Assembly (NCBI GenBank): GCA_008921705.1
Contig: VFFE01007646.1
Location: 29,775 to 93,774 of the forward strand
From: Burhinus oedicnemus
Taxonomy: Eukaryota; Chordata; Aves; Charadriiformes; Burhinidae
Direction: 5' to 3'
Length of the DNA stretch: 64,000 nt
Positions 1 through 49,600 of the stretch are shown one piece after another. Within the stretch, counting starts at the first letter, position 1. Each line of letters opens with the position of its first letter. The translations under genes and the position numbers were made by a program. The notes under the pieces were generated by a model. The model did not search any database and was not told where the DNA came from. It saw only the letters and a list, made by a program, of their open reading frames with translations.

Positions 1-35289
<35,289 letters not shown>

Positions 35290-35569
35290 CTTCCCCGTGT
35301 GGCGCCGAGAGCCCGGATGGTGGAGCAACGGCGCCGGGTCAGAGGGGACGCAACGGCCCGCGAGGCACGACGGGACGCGGACGCGCCGTACCCTGGGAGA
35401 CGGCGCGCGCCCGTCCCCCGCGCCTGCGCAGTAGCCCGCGCGCCTTAGCCCCGCCCTCCCGGCGGGCCCGGCCCTCGCCCCCTCAGGGCCCGGCTGCCAG
35501 CGCTGGCCCGCGGGCCACCAGCCGGCGGGATCGCCCCAGGGCGGTGGGGGTCAGCCCAGCCACGCGGGT

Positions 35570-36547
35570 TAAAACTCGTGTGGGCTGGGGGAACCTGCTC
35601 GTAATTTATAATGGAAGATTGAGCGTAGAGCCGGGTGTGATCTCCTCATGCAGCTCGCTTCACCAAATTTGTAAAAACACTGCAAGCAGGGTTTTTTTAC
35701 AAATATAAAACGTAGTTGAGGAAACGCACTGAGGTAGCTTGAGTGTGTTAGAGGTGTTTAATGTGTGTGTGACACGAAACATCCTCCATGAGTCATATTT
35801 CAATCCATTAGAAGAACGCTGACCACTAAGAACAGCTAAAGACCGTTCCTTTTCAAATGTTGGCCTCACAATTCAGATCCCAGCATCACCGTTTGAAAGC
35901 AGCAAGAGTTTTTTGGGAAAAAAAAGCAGATTCTTTAATGGGAAAAAAGCCCTGCTCTTTCCCAAACCCCTGTGGCGCTTGGCATCGCTGTTGCCCAAAA
36001 CCCCCCCGGGGAAGCGCGGGCTGCGAGCAGCCCCCTGGCTGAGGGGACGCCATGGCAGGGCGGGAGCTCGCGGGCAGCGCAGGCCTCTCCTCTCTTGAGC
36101 CACCACCCTGCTAATAAAGCAAAGCTGAAAAGACACAAAACGCTTTTCGGATGTTGCTTTCCCATGGAAGCAACTTTGGCTCCTAATTCACAGCAACCCG
36201 AAGGCAGGCGGTGTGTTAGGAGTGCGTAGCTGCGTACGGATGTGCCAGCAACCGCCGCCAAGCAGCAGAGCCGATGCTCGACTGGCTGACCAACGGAGAG
36301 CTAACACACCAAACCAGAATTTGAAAAAAGGAATTCAATAGAAATGAAGAAAATGGGATGCTTTTCAGAACGTCATGCGCAGGTGTCCCTCAACTATTCC
36401 CTCATGGTATTTTATTTGTTATTCAAGTTCTGCATATTTGGAAAGCATTAAACCAAACAGTGCATGGCAGGGGGGTGTGCACACACATGTTGAGTTGTTC
36501 TAAATATCTGGAAGTGCAAAAAATACAAGCCTAGTTGTTCAAAATTC
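35570..36547. other. Intergenic, THOC2 upstream flank
   Basis: Moderately GC-rich, especially at 35960-36110. Several short overlapping open frames on both strands come from the GC content. No recognisable gene. Confidence 0.6.
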
Positions 36548-36603
36548 AGAGATCTTAAAGGTCCCTTCCAACCTAGAGGATTCTATGATTCTGTGATTCT
36601 GTG
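36548..36603 (+). mobile_element. CR1 LINE 3' end fragment
   Basis: Contains CTTAAAGGTCCCTTCCAACC followed by three tandem 8-mers, ATTCTATG, ATTCTGTG and ATTCTGTG (36580-36603), the diagnostic CR1 3' terminus. Only about 55 bases remain, which fits the heavy 5' truncation usual for CR1. Confidence 0.9.
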
Positions 36604-39600
36604 ACCCCTGTCCATGATGATGAACTAGTTCAGCATCTCTTGTGAACCGTGTTGCAAGATGAAGAGGTTTTACCTTTCAAAATAAAAAGCAGATTTTCTT
36701 CATCTTTGGTCACAACATTTTTACCAATAAGTTACCAAATTAGTTTTTCAGTTGCGATTTAGGTAATATTTTGAAAATTAAAACATTTTTCATTACCCCC
36801 TGAGAAGTTAGTATTATTTTAATAAATTATGTTATTTATTAAATTCACTAAGTTAGTACATTTAGTAAATTCCATAAATTCTTTAATAAAAATAGTAAAA
36901 TAAGGTTTTATGTAAAAATTATTATGAAAATTCTAAACTGTCTCCTACTATATGTTAACCTTTCTTGGACATTTTTAACATGGTCACACCATGTAGCATC
37001 TCTGTGAGGTAATTTTTTATGAAATAAGATACAGTATTGAACCCTAAACCTGAAGTACCCATTTCTTTAGTTGATGATATAGCTTTATTTATTCTATTAC
37101 AGCCTCCAATAGAAATTCAGAGTATCAGTGATGCATTGCACTATGTTTGAAACTTGATCTTTTTGCAGATGATACATCCTCTTGATTGTGGATATAAACA
37201 CTTATGACAACTATAAGGATGTCATCTTCAGATTATCATCCCTAATACATGTGCCCATCTTATTACAAGTTATTCATCTCCGTAAGTCTCTCCAAGCTGT
37301 TCTTAATTTCCTTCAGTTGCTAATCAGGACGTATGAATTAAGAAATACTTCATTTGGTCAGGCAACACGTGTTTTTAGTCTTTCTAGAAATTCCTCTTGC
37401 CTGTCAAGAAGTCTTTATTTCATCTGCCTTCTCAGTCTTGCACATGCTTCCTCCTCTATTGAAGTGTAAATCATTTCACAAATATGATGAAACTGAAGAA
37501 AACCGAGAATTTGAAATAAAAGAAAAGAAATAAAAAGATGAGGCCTAAGTGCGTTCGTGCTTGTTTCAGTGCTAGCACTGCTGTGGTTTCTCTGCTGCAT
37601 GCTGTGTTCTCCACTTTTAACAAAACATGCAGCTTGCAAGCACTTTGTGTAAAGGCGTTCTACTTTGAAAATAGCCCTGATCAGAAAGTCTGTAGAATTT
37701 CAGCAGATCCATGTAACTGCCGACTGAGAGAGGGAATGGTATTGTTTTAATTACTCTTCACAGCCAGTCCCTGTGCAAGCTGCGTACTACAGAGAATGCT
37801 GCTGTTCTTGATCTGTATGTGCACCACCCTACTGCAGAGGGACCCATTTCAGCCCCTAAGCTCTGCAGTGACACAAGTAATAAAGGAGGAGACAGATTCT
37901 CTGTCTCAAGTACTTAGATTTTAAATTAGACACAGACTACATTTCAGGCGTATACTATGCAGTGTGATAAAAGATAAGCTCAGTTTAAAAGTGCCTAATT
38001 ATGATGGGTTATTTTTAAAAGTTTTGTGAAATCAATGTATTTAAAACAGATGTGTGAATGGTAAGAGGCACAGAATTGCAAGCCTAAGGAATAACGTGAG
38101 AAGGTATTACAAGAGCGTGCAATAGGTGTATTTGGAAGATAAGCCTAAGAGATGCATAAACAGAAAGCAAGAAGCTAGCAAAAGGTATTTGGAACAAGGA
38201 TTTATGTAGGCGCAGAGCTATGCAAGGTCTGAATGCGAGCATGTGAAATTTTGCCTTCATGATGAGGATGAAAAGACACTCGTGGAGAAATACAGAAGAA
38301 TAAAGCCATCAAATCATAGCAGGCCCAAAAGGTTAGATCCCAATTTTTTTCAAGGAAACTAAACCCCTTCTTTTGTGAAGTATGTTGGTAACAGACTGGA
38401 ACAGGCTGAAGATAAAGGGAGCTATCCTATGCAATGTAGAAATATACATGACAGAAACAATTTAAAAATCTAATTAAGCATAGCCTAATAATAAAAAATA
38501 GCTGTCAAATCTGTGAGAAGCATGTACTTTTGCTTGCTATGTTTCTTGTTAGAAGATAATCACTTCAATATAAAGGTCATTGCTTTTGAGTTCTAAGAGT
38601 AGGAAAAGTCATTTCAGGTCAATATAGCAACTTTATGTTTCTTTTCATTATAACACAGGGATGCTTGTATCTTCATATGCTAATGCAAACAACACGATGG
38701 CTGTGTCATAACTATAAATTGCAAAACTCCAACTTCTCTTTTACTTGGATTTTGTAATTAATCAATGGAACAACCTAATAGAGACAAATTAAAGTATTGT
38801 AAACTGAAATATGGGCTTACATAATTGAATTTGGTTTTGAAGTGGACAAGCTACTCAGTTGTAGAAGAGACGAATGTTATGTTGCAGCTTCTTGCAAAAT
38901 ACTGACTGCTTCTGCAAATGCTTAGATCTCTCAACAAACATTGAGAGCAATTTCACTAAAAATACTGTCTTTCTTCTCTCTTGGCCAGAGCTACGAACTT
39001 TTTTTTAAAGATCCTGTATGTTTTTTTCAAATGTTGACTTCATACCATGCCAATACAGTGCAATGCCAATTTTTACTGTTTCAGAGTCTGTGGGTTTTTG
39101 CAGCAAATGCCTGTGGTTTGGGTCTGTGACAGCAGTAGAGTGCCATGTAGCCCTAATAAAGAAGTGGTATTCTGTAACGTTCACATTTTAGTTAGCAACC
39201 ACAAGAATTAATGACACAAGAGCAGATTTTCAAAGGTGTTAAAGATGCAGTTGGGACCATAGAAAGATGTGGCAGAAGTAGGTCAGATGCCTGGCTCCCG
39301 TGGCTTTTGGTGGGTCTCTCAGAACTACCCAGTTTTGGCATGTTTATCTCATAGGCACTCAGCTGCAACTTCAAACCTACAAATATATTTGGATATCTGC
39401 ATCTTAGAATATATGCACTTAAAATATCATTAAAGTGTGATACAGCTTTTAAAGGATGAGAGTTTCAAGTGGTTTCATGGTTTCTAAAGCTTCACAAAGT
39501 GAATGTCACTGAAAGGAATTTTAGAAAACCTGTAATTGTTGCAGATCTACCATTCAGCAGTGACTCAGTAAGAGTATTTCGTTATTGTAGGGGTTGGGCT

Positions 39601-40577
39601 ATTAATTAAATAGCTTATTAAATACTTAAATAATTATGGAATAATTAGGCCTAGGATTAAAGTACGGTCAGTTACTGTCAAACAATTTTACCAAGTCAGC
39701 ATTACTACATTTTCTATATTGTCTATACATTTCATTTATACTAACTAAATGGTATAGTGAAATTGTGGTGAATGGTACAACTTTTACAGTAAGTGAAATG
39801 CATTAGCTGTGGGCGCTGATATGCTGCTATTCTTTTGTGGGGTAGATACTTTGTAGGTTATTTACAATCCATTTAGAACCTATTCTTGGGAACATTTATG
39901 TTGATGAGTAATTTTATCTGCCGAGACTTGCACAGACTAGACATGAGTAAATTTTTGCTCTTATATAAAGGTTTGCAAAGTCATGTCCTAATATATTAAA
40001 ATTTTTTCATACGTAAGTATACTGATTTTTAGCCCAGAATTATTTACACTTTTCAACACATTGCAATTCTCTGTTCCAAATTATTCTTTTCAGGTTTTTA
40101 ATAAAAATAATTAAGAATACTACATAAGCATAGGTAGTGAAACAGTTTTCTTCTAAGTCCACAGGAAGTGAAGTCTTTTCTCAGAAATTATCATCAAAGG
40201 ACTTTATATTTCCAATTTCATATTTAACACTACAGCATAACAAAAAAGGAATGAAAAGCATATATATAAAAATATAATTACAAATTAAATATAGTTGGGG
40301 TTTAGAGATATATTTGCTCTAGACTCAATTTGCTTGCCATTTTTCCATTAACTTTAGTGACACAGTTTAAGATAGATATGAGGGGGGGAAAAAACAGATA
40401 TAGATCTTTATAAAGGACCTAAATGAAGTTATTTAGCACTTGGCTAAAATGTATTGTAGATATATTTTAGAAATTCTCTTGCAGATAGTTTAGCTATTAC
40501 ACATTTCCTATTAGCTATTATATAGAAAAATATATACATTTATATCAGCCATGTACGTTTTTTATGGCTTTTACTGT
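36604..40577. other. Intergenic, AT-rich
   Basis: About 4 kb without a supported gene. Open frames up to 95 codons show no similarity I recognise. A purine-rich part lies at about 38040-38420. Confidence 0.6.
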
Positions 40578-40812
40578 CACAGAATCACAGAATACTTTTA
40601 GGCTGGAAGGGACTTCTGGTGGCCACCTGCTCCAGAGCCCTGCTTGAAGCAGGCCTAAAAAGTTCAGTCAGGTTGCTCAGCGCCTTATCTCACAGAGTTG
40701 TCAGTACTTTCAAGGAGGTGATTTCCCTATTCCGGTCTTTGAGCACTGAAGCGTTTTTCGCTTGAGTCAAACTGGAATTTTCCTTGCTGCAATCTGTGTC
40801 TGCTCTGAGAAT
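40578..40812 (-). mobile_element. CR1 LINE 3' fragment
   Basis: Two tandem CACAGAAT units (40578-40593, the reverse complement of the CR1 octamer) are followed by GGCTGGAAGGGACTTCTGG and diverged CR1 3' sequence, including AGGTTGCTCAG. The element is on the minus strand with its 3' end at the left. Its inner border is approximate. Confidence 0.85.
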
Positions 40813-43800
40813 AGTCTGATTCCACAATATTTCTATAGCACTATCAAAAGCATTTTGTGATAGGATTTATATAAAATATGCTCTACTTGATAAAGATGCA
40901 TGATATATAACCTCTAAAACATAGACACTCATACATTTTAATAAGTTAACATAGGCAAAGCAAAATATTTTGAAAATAAGTATGTAGCAATTCCTCTTCA
41001 GATTAATATGTTATTGATACAGAGTAGTCTTCACTCCTAGTCTATAAAATCATATTTAATTTTGTCTTACTCTTGCTTTTGTGGTGGACACCTTTCTTAG
41101 TACTACCTGGTGTTAGCTGAATTGTGAGAAATTCCTAGGTTAAAAAGTAGGATCTATATTTTAGTTCTATAAAACAGCCTTTATACTTTTTTCTCCATCT
41201 TTTCATGAGGCTTTTATGTGCTAGAAAAGGTGTCATGGGCATCCTAAGTTTCCTATAAATGAGTCAGAGACCCTTGTTAAAAGGTAGGACAGCTTTTGTT
41301 TCCTTCTGTTATTTCTAGAGCTTGGCATTTACCTTTCTAAATATTGGGATAAAATAAAATTTTGAAAAGAAGGAAAAGCGATGATGACTGCAAAGGCACG
41401 GTATGTCACACTGCAGTCTTGAGTCACCTACTGTGTTTCCTGCCTGAATAAAGAAGCAATTTGAATGTTTTGTCCTAACTACATTAAAGAAAATGCCTGT
41501 GTTGGGCACTATGGTAACAGCTGGATAGCAGTAGGAAGTTATTTAGTTTAACAGCAAATACAAGGTTTTCAAAGGTGCAGTATATTATCCAGCAAATACA
41601 TAATTAGAAAAAGATTAGTGTTAATTTAATCTTATAAAAATGTATTTATTCTTGGTGCTCTAAATAAATACTACAGACACCAATTAGGAGAGTTGGAAAT
41701 GTCCAACAGCTTATTTCATCTGTATTAACCCACTCCATGGATTTGTGTGACAAGGCACAACTTTATTATCTGCTCTGAGGGGTAAACAACTAAATGCTTT
41801 ACTTTTCTTCCATAGACATTTAAGAATGACTGTTTGGAATAAAATGTCCTTTATTACTTGGCTTTAATATCATGTCCATGTAAGAATTAATTGCTCTAAA
41901 TTCCTGATCTTTTTTTTAAACCAGTCATTGCTTGGCGATTGTTCCTGTTCTTCTTCTAAAATCTTTTTCTTTTTCCTAAGTTCTCACACACAAGAAGAAG
42001 AGTACAAAGAAGGCATGCTTCCACATTTTGCAGATGATTTCCATTTGGTAAATGCTGTTTAGGCAAGTAAGAATCCTGAAGATTTATCTAGTACTGGCTG
42101 TTTCTATTCAGCTGGGCAACTGAAAGGAGAAACATTCTCGGACAGTTATTGTCAGACTGATCATACAACTTTTGGGGGTTTTTCTTAGCTAAACTCAGTG
42201 TCACTTCATCATCCAGAACTGTAAAATGTAGGAGATTTAATTAAGATCGGTGGATGTGGAGGAACATAGTGTTTGCGAAAGGTTTGCTTGTTTTCATCTC
42301 GCAGAAAGCAGGGTTGTTTCAGTAAGAGTTGTTTGTTGTTTTCCTTTCTTACCCACTTCAGACACAGGCAAGAGCCAACCTTAGATTTAGGTTCCATTTC
42401 CAAACCCTGTTGGCCTGGAAGTCTTCTGGTCAAGGTGTTGCAACAGTTGCATTCATCTTCTTAACTTGTTGGTTCTGTGTATGTTCATGCACCTGCTGGT
42501 GAAGAATGGAAGGCAGAAAGACTAATTAAGCTCTTCCAGACAATGCCTGTGAAGGAAGGGGCTTTGTTTGTTAAAAACGGTGCTGGGAGCAATGCCTGGA
42601 GCAATGCGACTGGAACTGCGTTTGGTAGGCAGCAGACCAGTTATTTGCTTGACAATATATTTCACTCTACTTCAATGTGTATTTATATCTGATCAGAGTG
42701 TATAGCTCTAAAGAGTGCTGTTTGTTTTTCTTTGATTAGCATGAACAAGGAAAGACAAAAAGACCCCCAAAACGCCCTGGTTCAGCAATGGCATTGAACA
42801 ACAGAGAAATTTACAAATACAGGGAAAAAAAAGAATTATTTCTTTAATCACAGCTGCACCAAATGGCAAAATGTTAGTGCAGAAGTGGAGATCTGCAAGT
42901 CAGTTACTGCTGGGATTTGTCTGAAGGATGGAGACGAGCTGTTCTAAGGGGCTTTGCTCACAGGCTATGCTGGAACCATTGCATGGACGATTCCTGTTTG
43001 CCTGCTCTGAAGAATGAAGGCACAATGAAAAACTAATAAATGAATTAAGAAACATTTTGACTTTCAGTCCATACACCTTCCTAGCAAGTGCCATATCAAG
43101 GTCAATTAATGGAATCTCAAGATAATAGTAAGTAAAATGTGAAAATATGGAAAAAAACTAGGAGTTTTGCATGTTTTGTGAGCAGTGACAGTATCACTGG
43201 CAATGCAATTTAGACTCTTGCAGCATTACCTGAGCCCACTAATGCAGAAGGGCAGAGTACAACTTGTAAAGCAGGTATTCCTGAACTCACAGCTCATCAC
43301 TCACTCGTTTTCTCTAACAGCTGGATATTCTTCAGGATGGGCCTCTATCATTACACATCTTGGATTAAATACCTGCCACAGAAAATGGTATTTGACTTAC
43401 TGCACTCTGCTGACAAAATCCCTTTGCTAACTTCTGTCCATAATTAGCCTGCAGACACGCATACGAAGGGTCTGTCACGGCAGCGGCTGTTCAGCGGCAG
43501 GAGAACCAGGCAGCCCATGCTGGTGTCCAAGCAGCTCTACAGCATGTGCTTACAGTTTGTGCTTCTGCCCCTCTCCTCAGGGATGTGTCCAGAGAAGCTC
43601 CAGATGACTGGAGTGTCTGCAGAGGGTTGGCTGGGTCCTGGTGGTGCAGGAAGCGTAAGGAGCCAAACTTTGCAAACAACGGTCACCGCTTATCAGTGGG
43701 TGGGCAGCAGCTGCAGCTTGCCAGAGCTGAGTGGCGTGGTTGTTAATGATGTTCGCAGGCACTTACCCCATGGCATATGTGAGAAAAAAAGTTTGAACAG

Positions 43801-45887
43801 CATAGGTACCTCGTGCTGGTTTATTGTGAGAGGTAAGGCTGTTGGTGCCTTGAAAGAATATAAAGGTTTGAAGGTAAAACTAAACTTGATAAGTCGAATT
43901 CTTGTCAACATGGTCCACACCCTCATTTGGGTTGCATACCCCAGATACCAGGTATGTTAAAATGGAAGTGTGTCTGTGGCTAACGATAATCATGTAAGAG
44001 AAAACCTGAACCCCCACCTAAACTTGGGGTTTGCAGACTGTTAGGAGTCAAAGAAGCTATTTCTGAAACTGTCAGGCCTGATTCCTCTTTCTTGATCCCA
44101 ACCTGGAAAGCAGTCTGGTGGCACCTTGTCCATTGTTCTCTGTTCTGCTGCTGCTTCTCCTTCTGGTCCTTTGATTCTGAGTGAGTCCAAAGCCGGAATA
44201 TACTTATTAAACACACCTGCCCTTGACATGTGAATAGTATCTTTTTTAAACTTCTACTTAAGGAACAATATAAAGCATTTAAGAACTACAGAAAAGTTTG
44301 CCCAGCTAAGATTTGGATGGTCATCTTGAGTTTCCCCCATATATAGTAATTCTCAGACATCATCAACGGGATGTGGGGAAAATGAATGACCAAAGTAATT
44401 AGGTAAAAGGGACATGTTTGTTAATCATAGCATTCCTCTTCATTCCTCTCTGCCTCTTCTCTGCCATCAGGGTAACGTGGAAGCATGCAGGGAATAGGCA
44501 AGCATTGCCTTGAACTTGGCATTTTTCTACTCACTGTATCACTGACTTATAATATATAGTACCTGTGTGCCGCCACTAATATTCCAGCACTAAGGAATTA
44601 TGAATAGAAAACCATGTATGCGGCCATGTGCCACATGCTTGCTAAGTCCAAAGTCCCAGCTGTAGATAATTATTTCTTGCATTAATCGGTTCAAACAGAA
44701 CGAAAATAAATCACTAGTTGCATGTTTACCATTTTCCTCTTCATTTGGCATTTATCTTTGCTCGCCTGCTCAGTGAGTTGTGAAAGAAAGTAAACACTCT
44801 GTGTTTGTCCCTGATTTGCCACCACATGCAAGTGAACTTAGACTTAGTTTCAGCTAGCAGTATACCAAGACATCAAAAGAAGACTGGGTTTTCACGTGCT
44901 TAAATGCTAACTTTTCCACGGGGCATCCTCAAACCAGGACAGCATATATTACCGGGTTCAGTACTGCTGCCATTATTTGATGCTTTTCATTTTAACGAGA
45001 AGGTATTTTACTACATTGTCTGATCAGCAACGGATTTGGGAGTTATAGGAAAGTTTGTCCTGCCTAAGATTTCATTGCTGAAATTGAAAAGGCTTATCAT
45101 GTTTTTTCAACTTTTTCTATTTCTGTACTATGATGATACCTGTAATTAGCTCTAACTTCCCTTTGGACTTTTCCACTACCTTCACTATAGTGTAATAAGA
45201 ATGATGTTTATCACCTGTTTGCAGTGAAAGGAAACGAAGAACGTGCTGTGGATAAAGGGAATGGGTGTCATACTCTTTGGAAGAGAGAATCAGATTTGAT
45301 TTTCTGTGGACCAGCATACAAATGCAAGGCTTTTCTATTCCCATCAAATGACTGCATCTCTTCTTCCAATGGTAGCAAGAACATTGGATGTAATTCAAGG
45401 GGAAAACACAGCTTTCAGGCATCTGTTACCTATCAGTTACTCGATTTTCTATTGTCATATTCATGAGAAAATGTTCCTAGTTAAGGCACTGTTTTGTCAT
45501 TTTTCTGCATTTGGTTTTCTTTCTCTGCTGCACCTCTGAAATTCCAGCTCTGGATTGCAGAGCTTCTTTTACTCCATTCATTAACCTGAGAGTAATGGAC
45601 CGATTAATGAGTCAATGAGATTAGTAGGAAATAAGAAATTACATTAATTTCTTAGGGAATATATCAACAAAAACAGTTTCCCATATGAACCTCTGTGACT
45701 CATGACCCATTACTGACTAAACAGTTTGTGTCAAAGAACTGTTTGCTCAGTCCAGTTTATATTTATCTGACTCAGACAGCTTGGAACTGATTGAAATTTT
45801 TAACACGATCATCTAAAGGAAGTTTCAAATGGATCATACTTTTGGTATGATCTGATTTTTCAGTTTTATATGTTTTGTTATATTTTG
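40813..45887. other. Intergenic, no supported gene
   Basis: About 5 kb. The longest open frame (43517-43960 plus) has no recognisable similarity. A possible unspliced or non-coding exon with consensus borders is at 43321-43832. The stretch at 44040-44226 starts TG and ends CA like an LTR, but I could not support that. Confidence 0.55.
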
Positions 45888-46612
45888 GAATCATAGACTT
45901 ATAGAGTAATTCAAGTTGGAAAGGATCTCAGGAGGCAATCTAATCCAACCTCCTGCAGGGTCAGCAATGAGGTCAGATCAAGTCACCTGGGGCTTTTATC
46001 CAGTCTGGTCATGAAGCCTTCCAAGGATGGGGACTGCTTGAACCTCATGGTTGAAAAGCTTTTGCTTATACCCACTCAGAACCTCTTGTTTCCATTTATG
46101 CACGTTATCCCTTGCCCTTCCACCACACATCACTGTGAAGAGCCTGCCTCTACCTTCTTGGTAGCCCTCTCATAATTACAGGAAGGTTGATGTTAGGTCC
46201 CCCAAAGTCGTATCTTCTCCAGGCTGAACAAGTCCTCCCTCTTCCCTTGGCCACCTCTGACCATCCTAGTGGTCCAGGAGTGCTGACCTCACCCCAGTTG
46301 ATCAGGGTTTTTCTTGTACTGGGGTTCCTAAAACTGGATGCAGTATTCTAGATGTGGTCTAATGAGCGCTGAGTGAAGGGGGATAATGACTCCCCTTGAT
46401 CAGCAGGTCCCGTGCAGCTGTTCATACCATCCACCATGCTACTGGCCACCTTTCTGCCAGGGCACACTGCTGGCTCATGTCTATGAAGACCCTCACGTCC
46501 TTTTCCACAGAGCTGCTCCCCAGGCCGGTGGTCCCCAGCGGTTATTGTTGCAAGAGGTTATTCCTTTCCAGATGCAGGAGTTTGCATTTGTCCTTGTTGA
46601 ATTTCATGAAGT
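45888..46612 (-). mobile_element. CR1 LINE, longer 3' copy (about 0.7 kb)
   Basis: Starts AATCATAGACTTATAGAGT (degraded terminal octamers), then CAAGTTGGAAAGGATCTCAG. It continues through CTTCTCCAGGCTGAACAAG and GATGCAGTATTCTAGATGTG to TTGAATTTCATGAAGTTT, all typical of CR1 read on its reverse strand. The order matches a CR1 tail running into the end of the reverse-transcriptase ORF region. Open frames across it are fragments, and no intact protein remains. Confidence 0.9.
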
Positions 46613-49600
46613 TTTCTATAATTTCATTAAAATTGTCCATATTACCCCAAAATATATACCTAAAGGTTTGGAATAGTAGTTTAAAAAGAAATTTTTGTTT
46701 AATTGTAATAGAAACTTTAGCAGATTAATCTTGAAAATGTTAGCAACTCCTCCCCCAGAAGGATGTTAAAAGATCATCTTTGCGTGAAACAATTTGAAAC
46801 ATTTGGAAATTGTCCAATTTGAAAATTGTCCAAGCTATGAAATGTTGATGTTTCACCAAAAAAAAACCCCAAACCAAAACAAACCTCCAAAAACCCTCAA
46901 GCAGGAAGATATTGAAATCTCTTTCATTTAGCAGAAAATCCCCCCAAATCCACCTTTTGGACTTCCCTTAGTCAGACATATGCAGTGGTTGGAAGCTCCC
47001 CTTTATGCCCCCAAGTACTGCCCCTTCATTAAGCAAATGGGCGTTTTCAAATGAGCTGCAGCCAAAACCACCATTCCCAGACACTTCAGATTCCTGAGCT
47101 GACTCGTGTTTACTTTTTTAAATGACATTTTTAATGAAGAACAGCCGTTTAAATCAACCCTACGTAATAATATGTAAGGTAAGTTACTTCCCAGAGTAGA
47201 AGAAACAAATACGATTCCAGTGTGCTGTGCACTACTGGGCTTGGGAGAACAGTGTGTGAGCTATCACCGTGTATGCTATATAGCATCTACTTTTCGAGCT
47301 AACTGGCTCGTTTCTTTACTTATTCATAGCATGAATTACATGAGCTGAATAATTACAATATGGTACATCATGCAGGAACACAGCACTACAGCAACCATGT
47401 TGTGCACATGCTTATGTACACTTCTACACAGTAAGGTGATTTTCTGTATCCATTGATTATAATTTAATGAAGCATGTAAATCAGATCGAGAGAGGCATTT
47501 CTTTATCTCACTAAAGGCTCTTTTCATCTCTGTAAAATTTCAGTTCTTTTTCTGTTCTTCAATTTATCTGAGAATAAAATACAAGACTAAGACAAAGATA
47601 ATTAAGTATGGAATTGCTCTGTGGTCAGTTAAGGTCTGTAATGTAGTGGCCACAAGTCCTTCCAAAAAAAAAAGCTGACAGTAAAGCTCAGTAAGGCTAC
47701 ATCTATATGAAGTCAGTAAACTAGATTTTTTATTTGATACAGACTACTCAACAAATGTTAGTAACAATTTTGTTCATTCCATTTCAAATGAAAGAGGGAA
47801 TACAGCAAATACAAACATTTGTCTACATCCAGTTTGTCTTGACAAAGATATTGCTTGAAATTTTCTTCAAAGTTTAATTACTCTCTGTAGCTCAAATACC
47901 ACTGTTGTACAATTCTGTCTGCAATCAAAAGTAGTTTAAGTAATACAATTAATTTTAATGCTGTTGGGTCATCAAAGGCGTTGTTTTGGCTTTACAATAC
48001 GACTGTACTCTTTGGCTTACAGTTCCACTGAGTGATTCAGAACTTTATTCAAACTGAACTTTAAGTTGGTTAAACTTCACAGAAAACAAAGAACTAGCTT
48101 GCTTAGAAAATAAACGTTTTATGAGCATTACTGTCCTTATTGCTGATGCTCTTCTCTTCCATTATGTTTTCTTGTCTTCTAGTTCTTCTAGGTATTGGTG
48201 CTAGAGCTTTTTGAGTTTGTTTTGCCAAAGTTTTCAATTTAGACATCAAACCCTGTAAGTAGGTCACTGTAAAAACACCTTGTGACCTCTAAAAACAATC
48301 TGCTTCATTTGGAAAAGTATCAAAATGTCAACAGAGCAATGGCCTTTGTGAAAATCATTGCTAATGAATGTATTAATAATGTGGCATGACAAGCATTTAT
48401 AAGATTAAATATTCATGTTCACATCACAGCGTTAAGGTGCAAACCTCTTACTGTGTCATATTATGCCAGAGATCCGTAAATAAATGATCTTGCTTTGGAC
48501 TGCTGTGAAGTGAGTTTAGATTGATGTGACTTTCACTACTGCAACAGAGCTATTTCTCAGATAGTAAAACGTGCAGTTATCATCCTGGCATTTTTAGGCA
48601 ACCAAGTTCTGTCTGGCTCGCACAAATATTGCCTGTAATACTCAAGCCTTTTACATTTGATTTTTTTTTTCTCTTAAGGAAATAGAGAATACAAATAAAA
48701 AAAGGAAAATGGTGTGTGCATACTTTACAGAAGAGATTTAGACTGAGAGGTGTATTTTAAATTTCGGTCAGTTGTGTGTCTAAAGTGATTTGTTTCCATA
48801 GCACATTTCTTGAGGGCATCTCTGTTCACATTAAAGAACATCCCTGAAATACTTAAATCATATTTTTTGTAGTATTTCCCTGAAAACTGGTCTGCATTTT
48901 CAATACAGTTTTCTTGTTTAGAAATGACTCCATTTCTTGTTTTTACTCTATGCAGATACCCTGAAGATTTCAAATTGAGAGAAATGCCAAACCCCTGAGA
49001 AATTGTCCAACCCATTACCAGTGGGGAACTGCGAAAGTTAGTTATTCTCATGAAGGAGTGAAGGCCATAGTAACCTCACCAGATGCCAGAAGGATGGAAA
49101 CAAGTCTTATGGATACAATTACTTTTAAAAGCCACTGTAATTTTTTATTATTTTTGCAGAACAACAAGTGTAAGTATTAGAACTACAGGACTTAAGTTAG
49201 ATTGTAAGCTAAGTAGATGACTTTGCCTGAAGTTAATCATGGGTGTAATCACATCTTTGCTGTATCAAATTACAAAAGGTTTATAGCACTGCAGTCAAAT
49301 TGTTATTTTCTTTAAGAGAAATTTTAACAAGAACGTTTTCTGATAGTTTTTCATTAGTCTCAATGTATTTCAAAAGTTTCAGAGCTTTTGAACTACTTTT
49401 CCTTTAGTTCAGGGAAATCTTTTGTTTATTTCTTACAGGCTCAGCGTCACCACTAGGCTGCATCAGTAAATGTTACGTTTGATGTTGTGGGTCATTCTTT
49501 TTTGAACAAAGAGCAAGTAGCGTGTGCACTTGCATCCTAAGTTATTGGGTATTGTTCTTGACTACTGAATATTCATTATGATTTTTTTCTAATCGACCGA

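Noticed and set aside
36000..36120. A third CpG island or small gene near 36 kb
   Set aside because: The GC-rich part is only about 150 bases, and the frames are short and overlap on both strands.
44040..44226. Possible solo LTR (TGTTAGG start, TTGACA end, an AT-rich TATTAAA near the end)
   Set aside because: No target-site duplication, no second copy in the window and no recognised LTR family. TG and CA ends alone are too weak.
46386..46728. Open frames of 96 and 110 codons on the plus strand
   Set aside because: They are antisense frames across a decayed CR1 copy, not genes.
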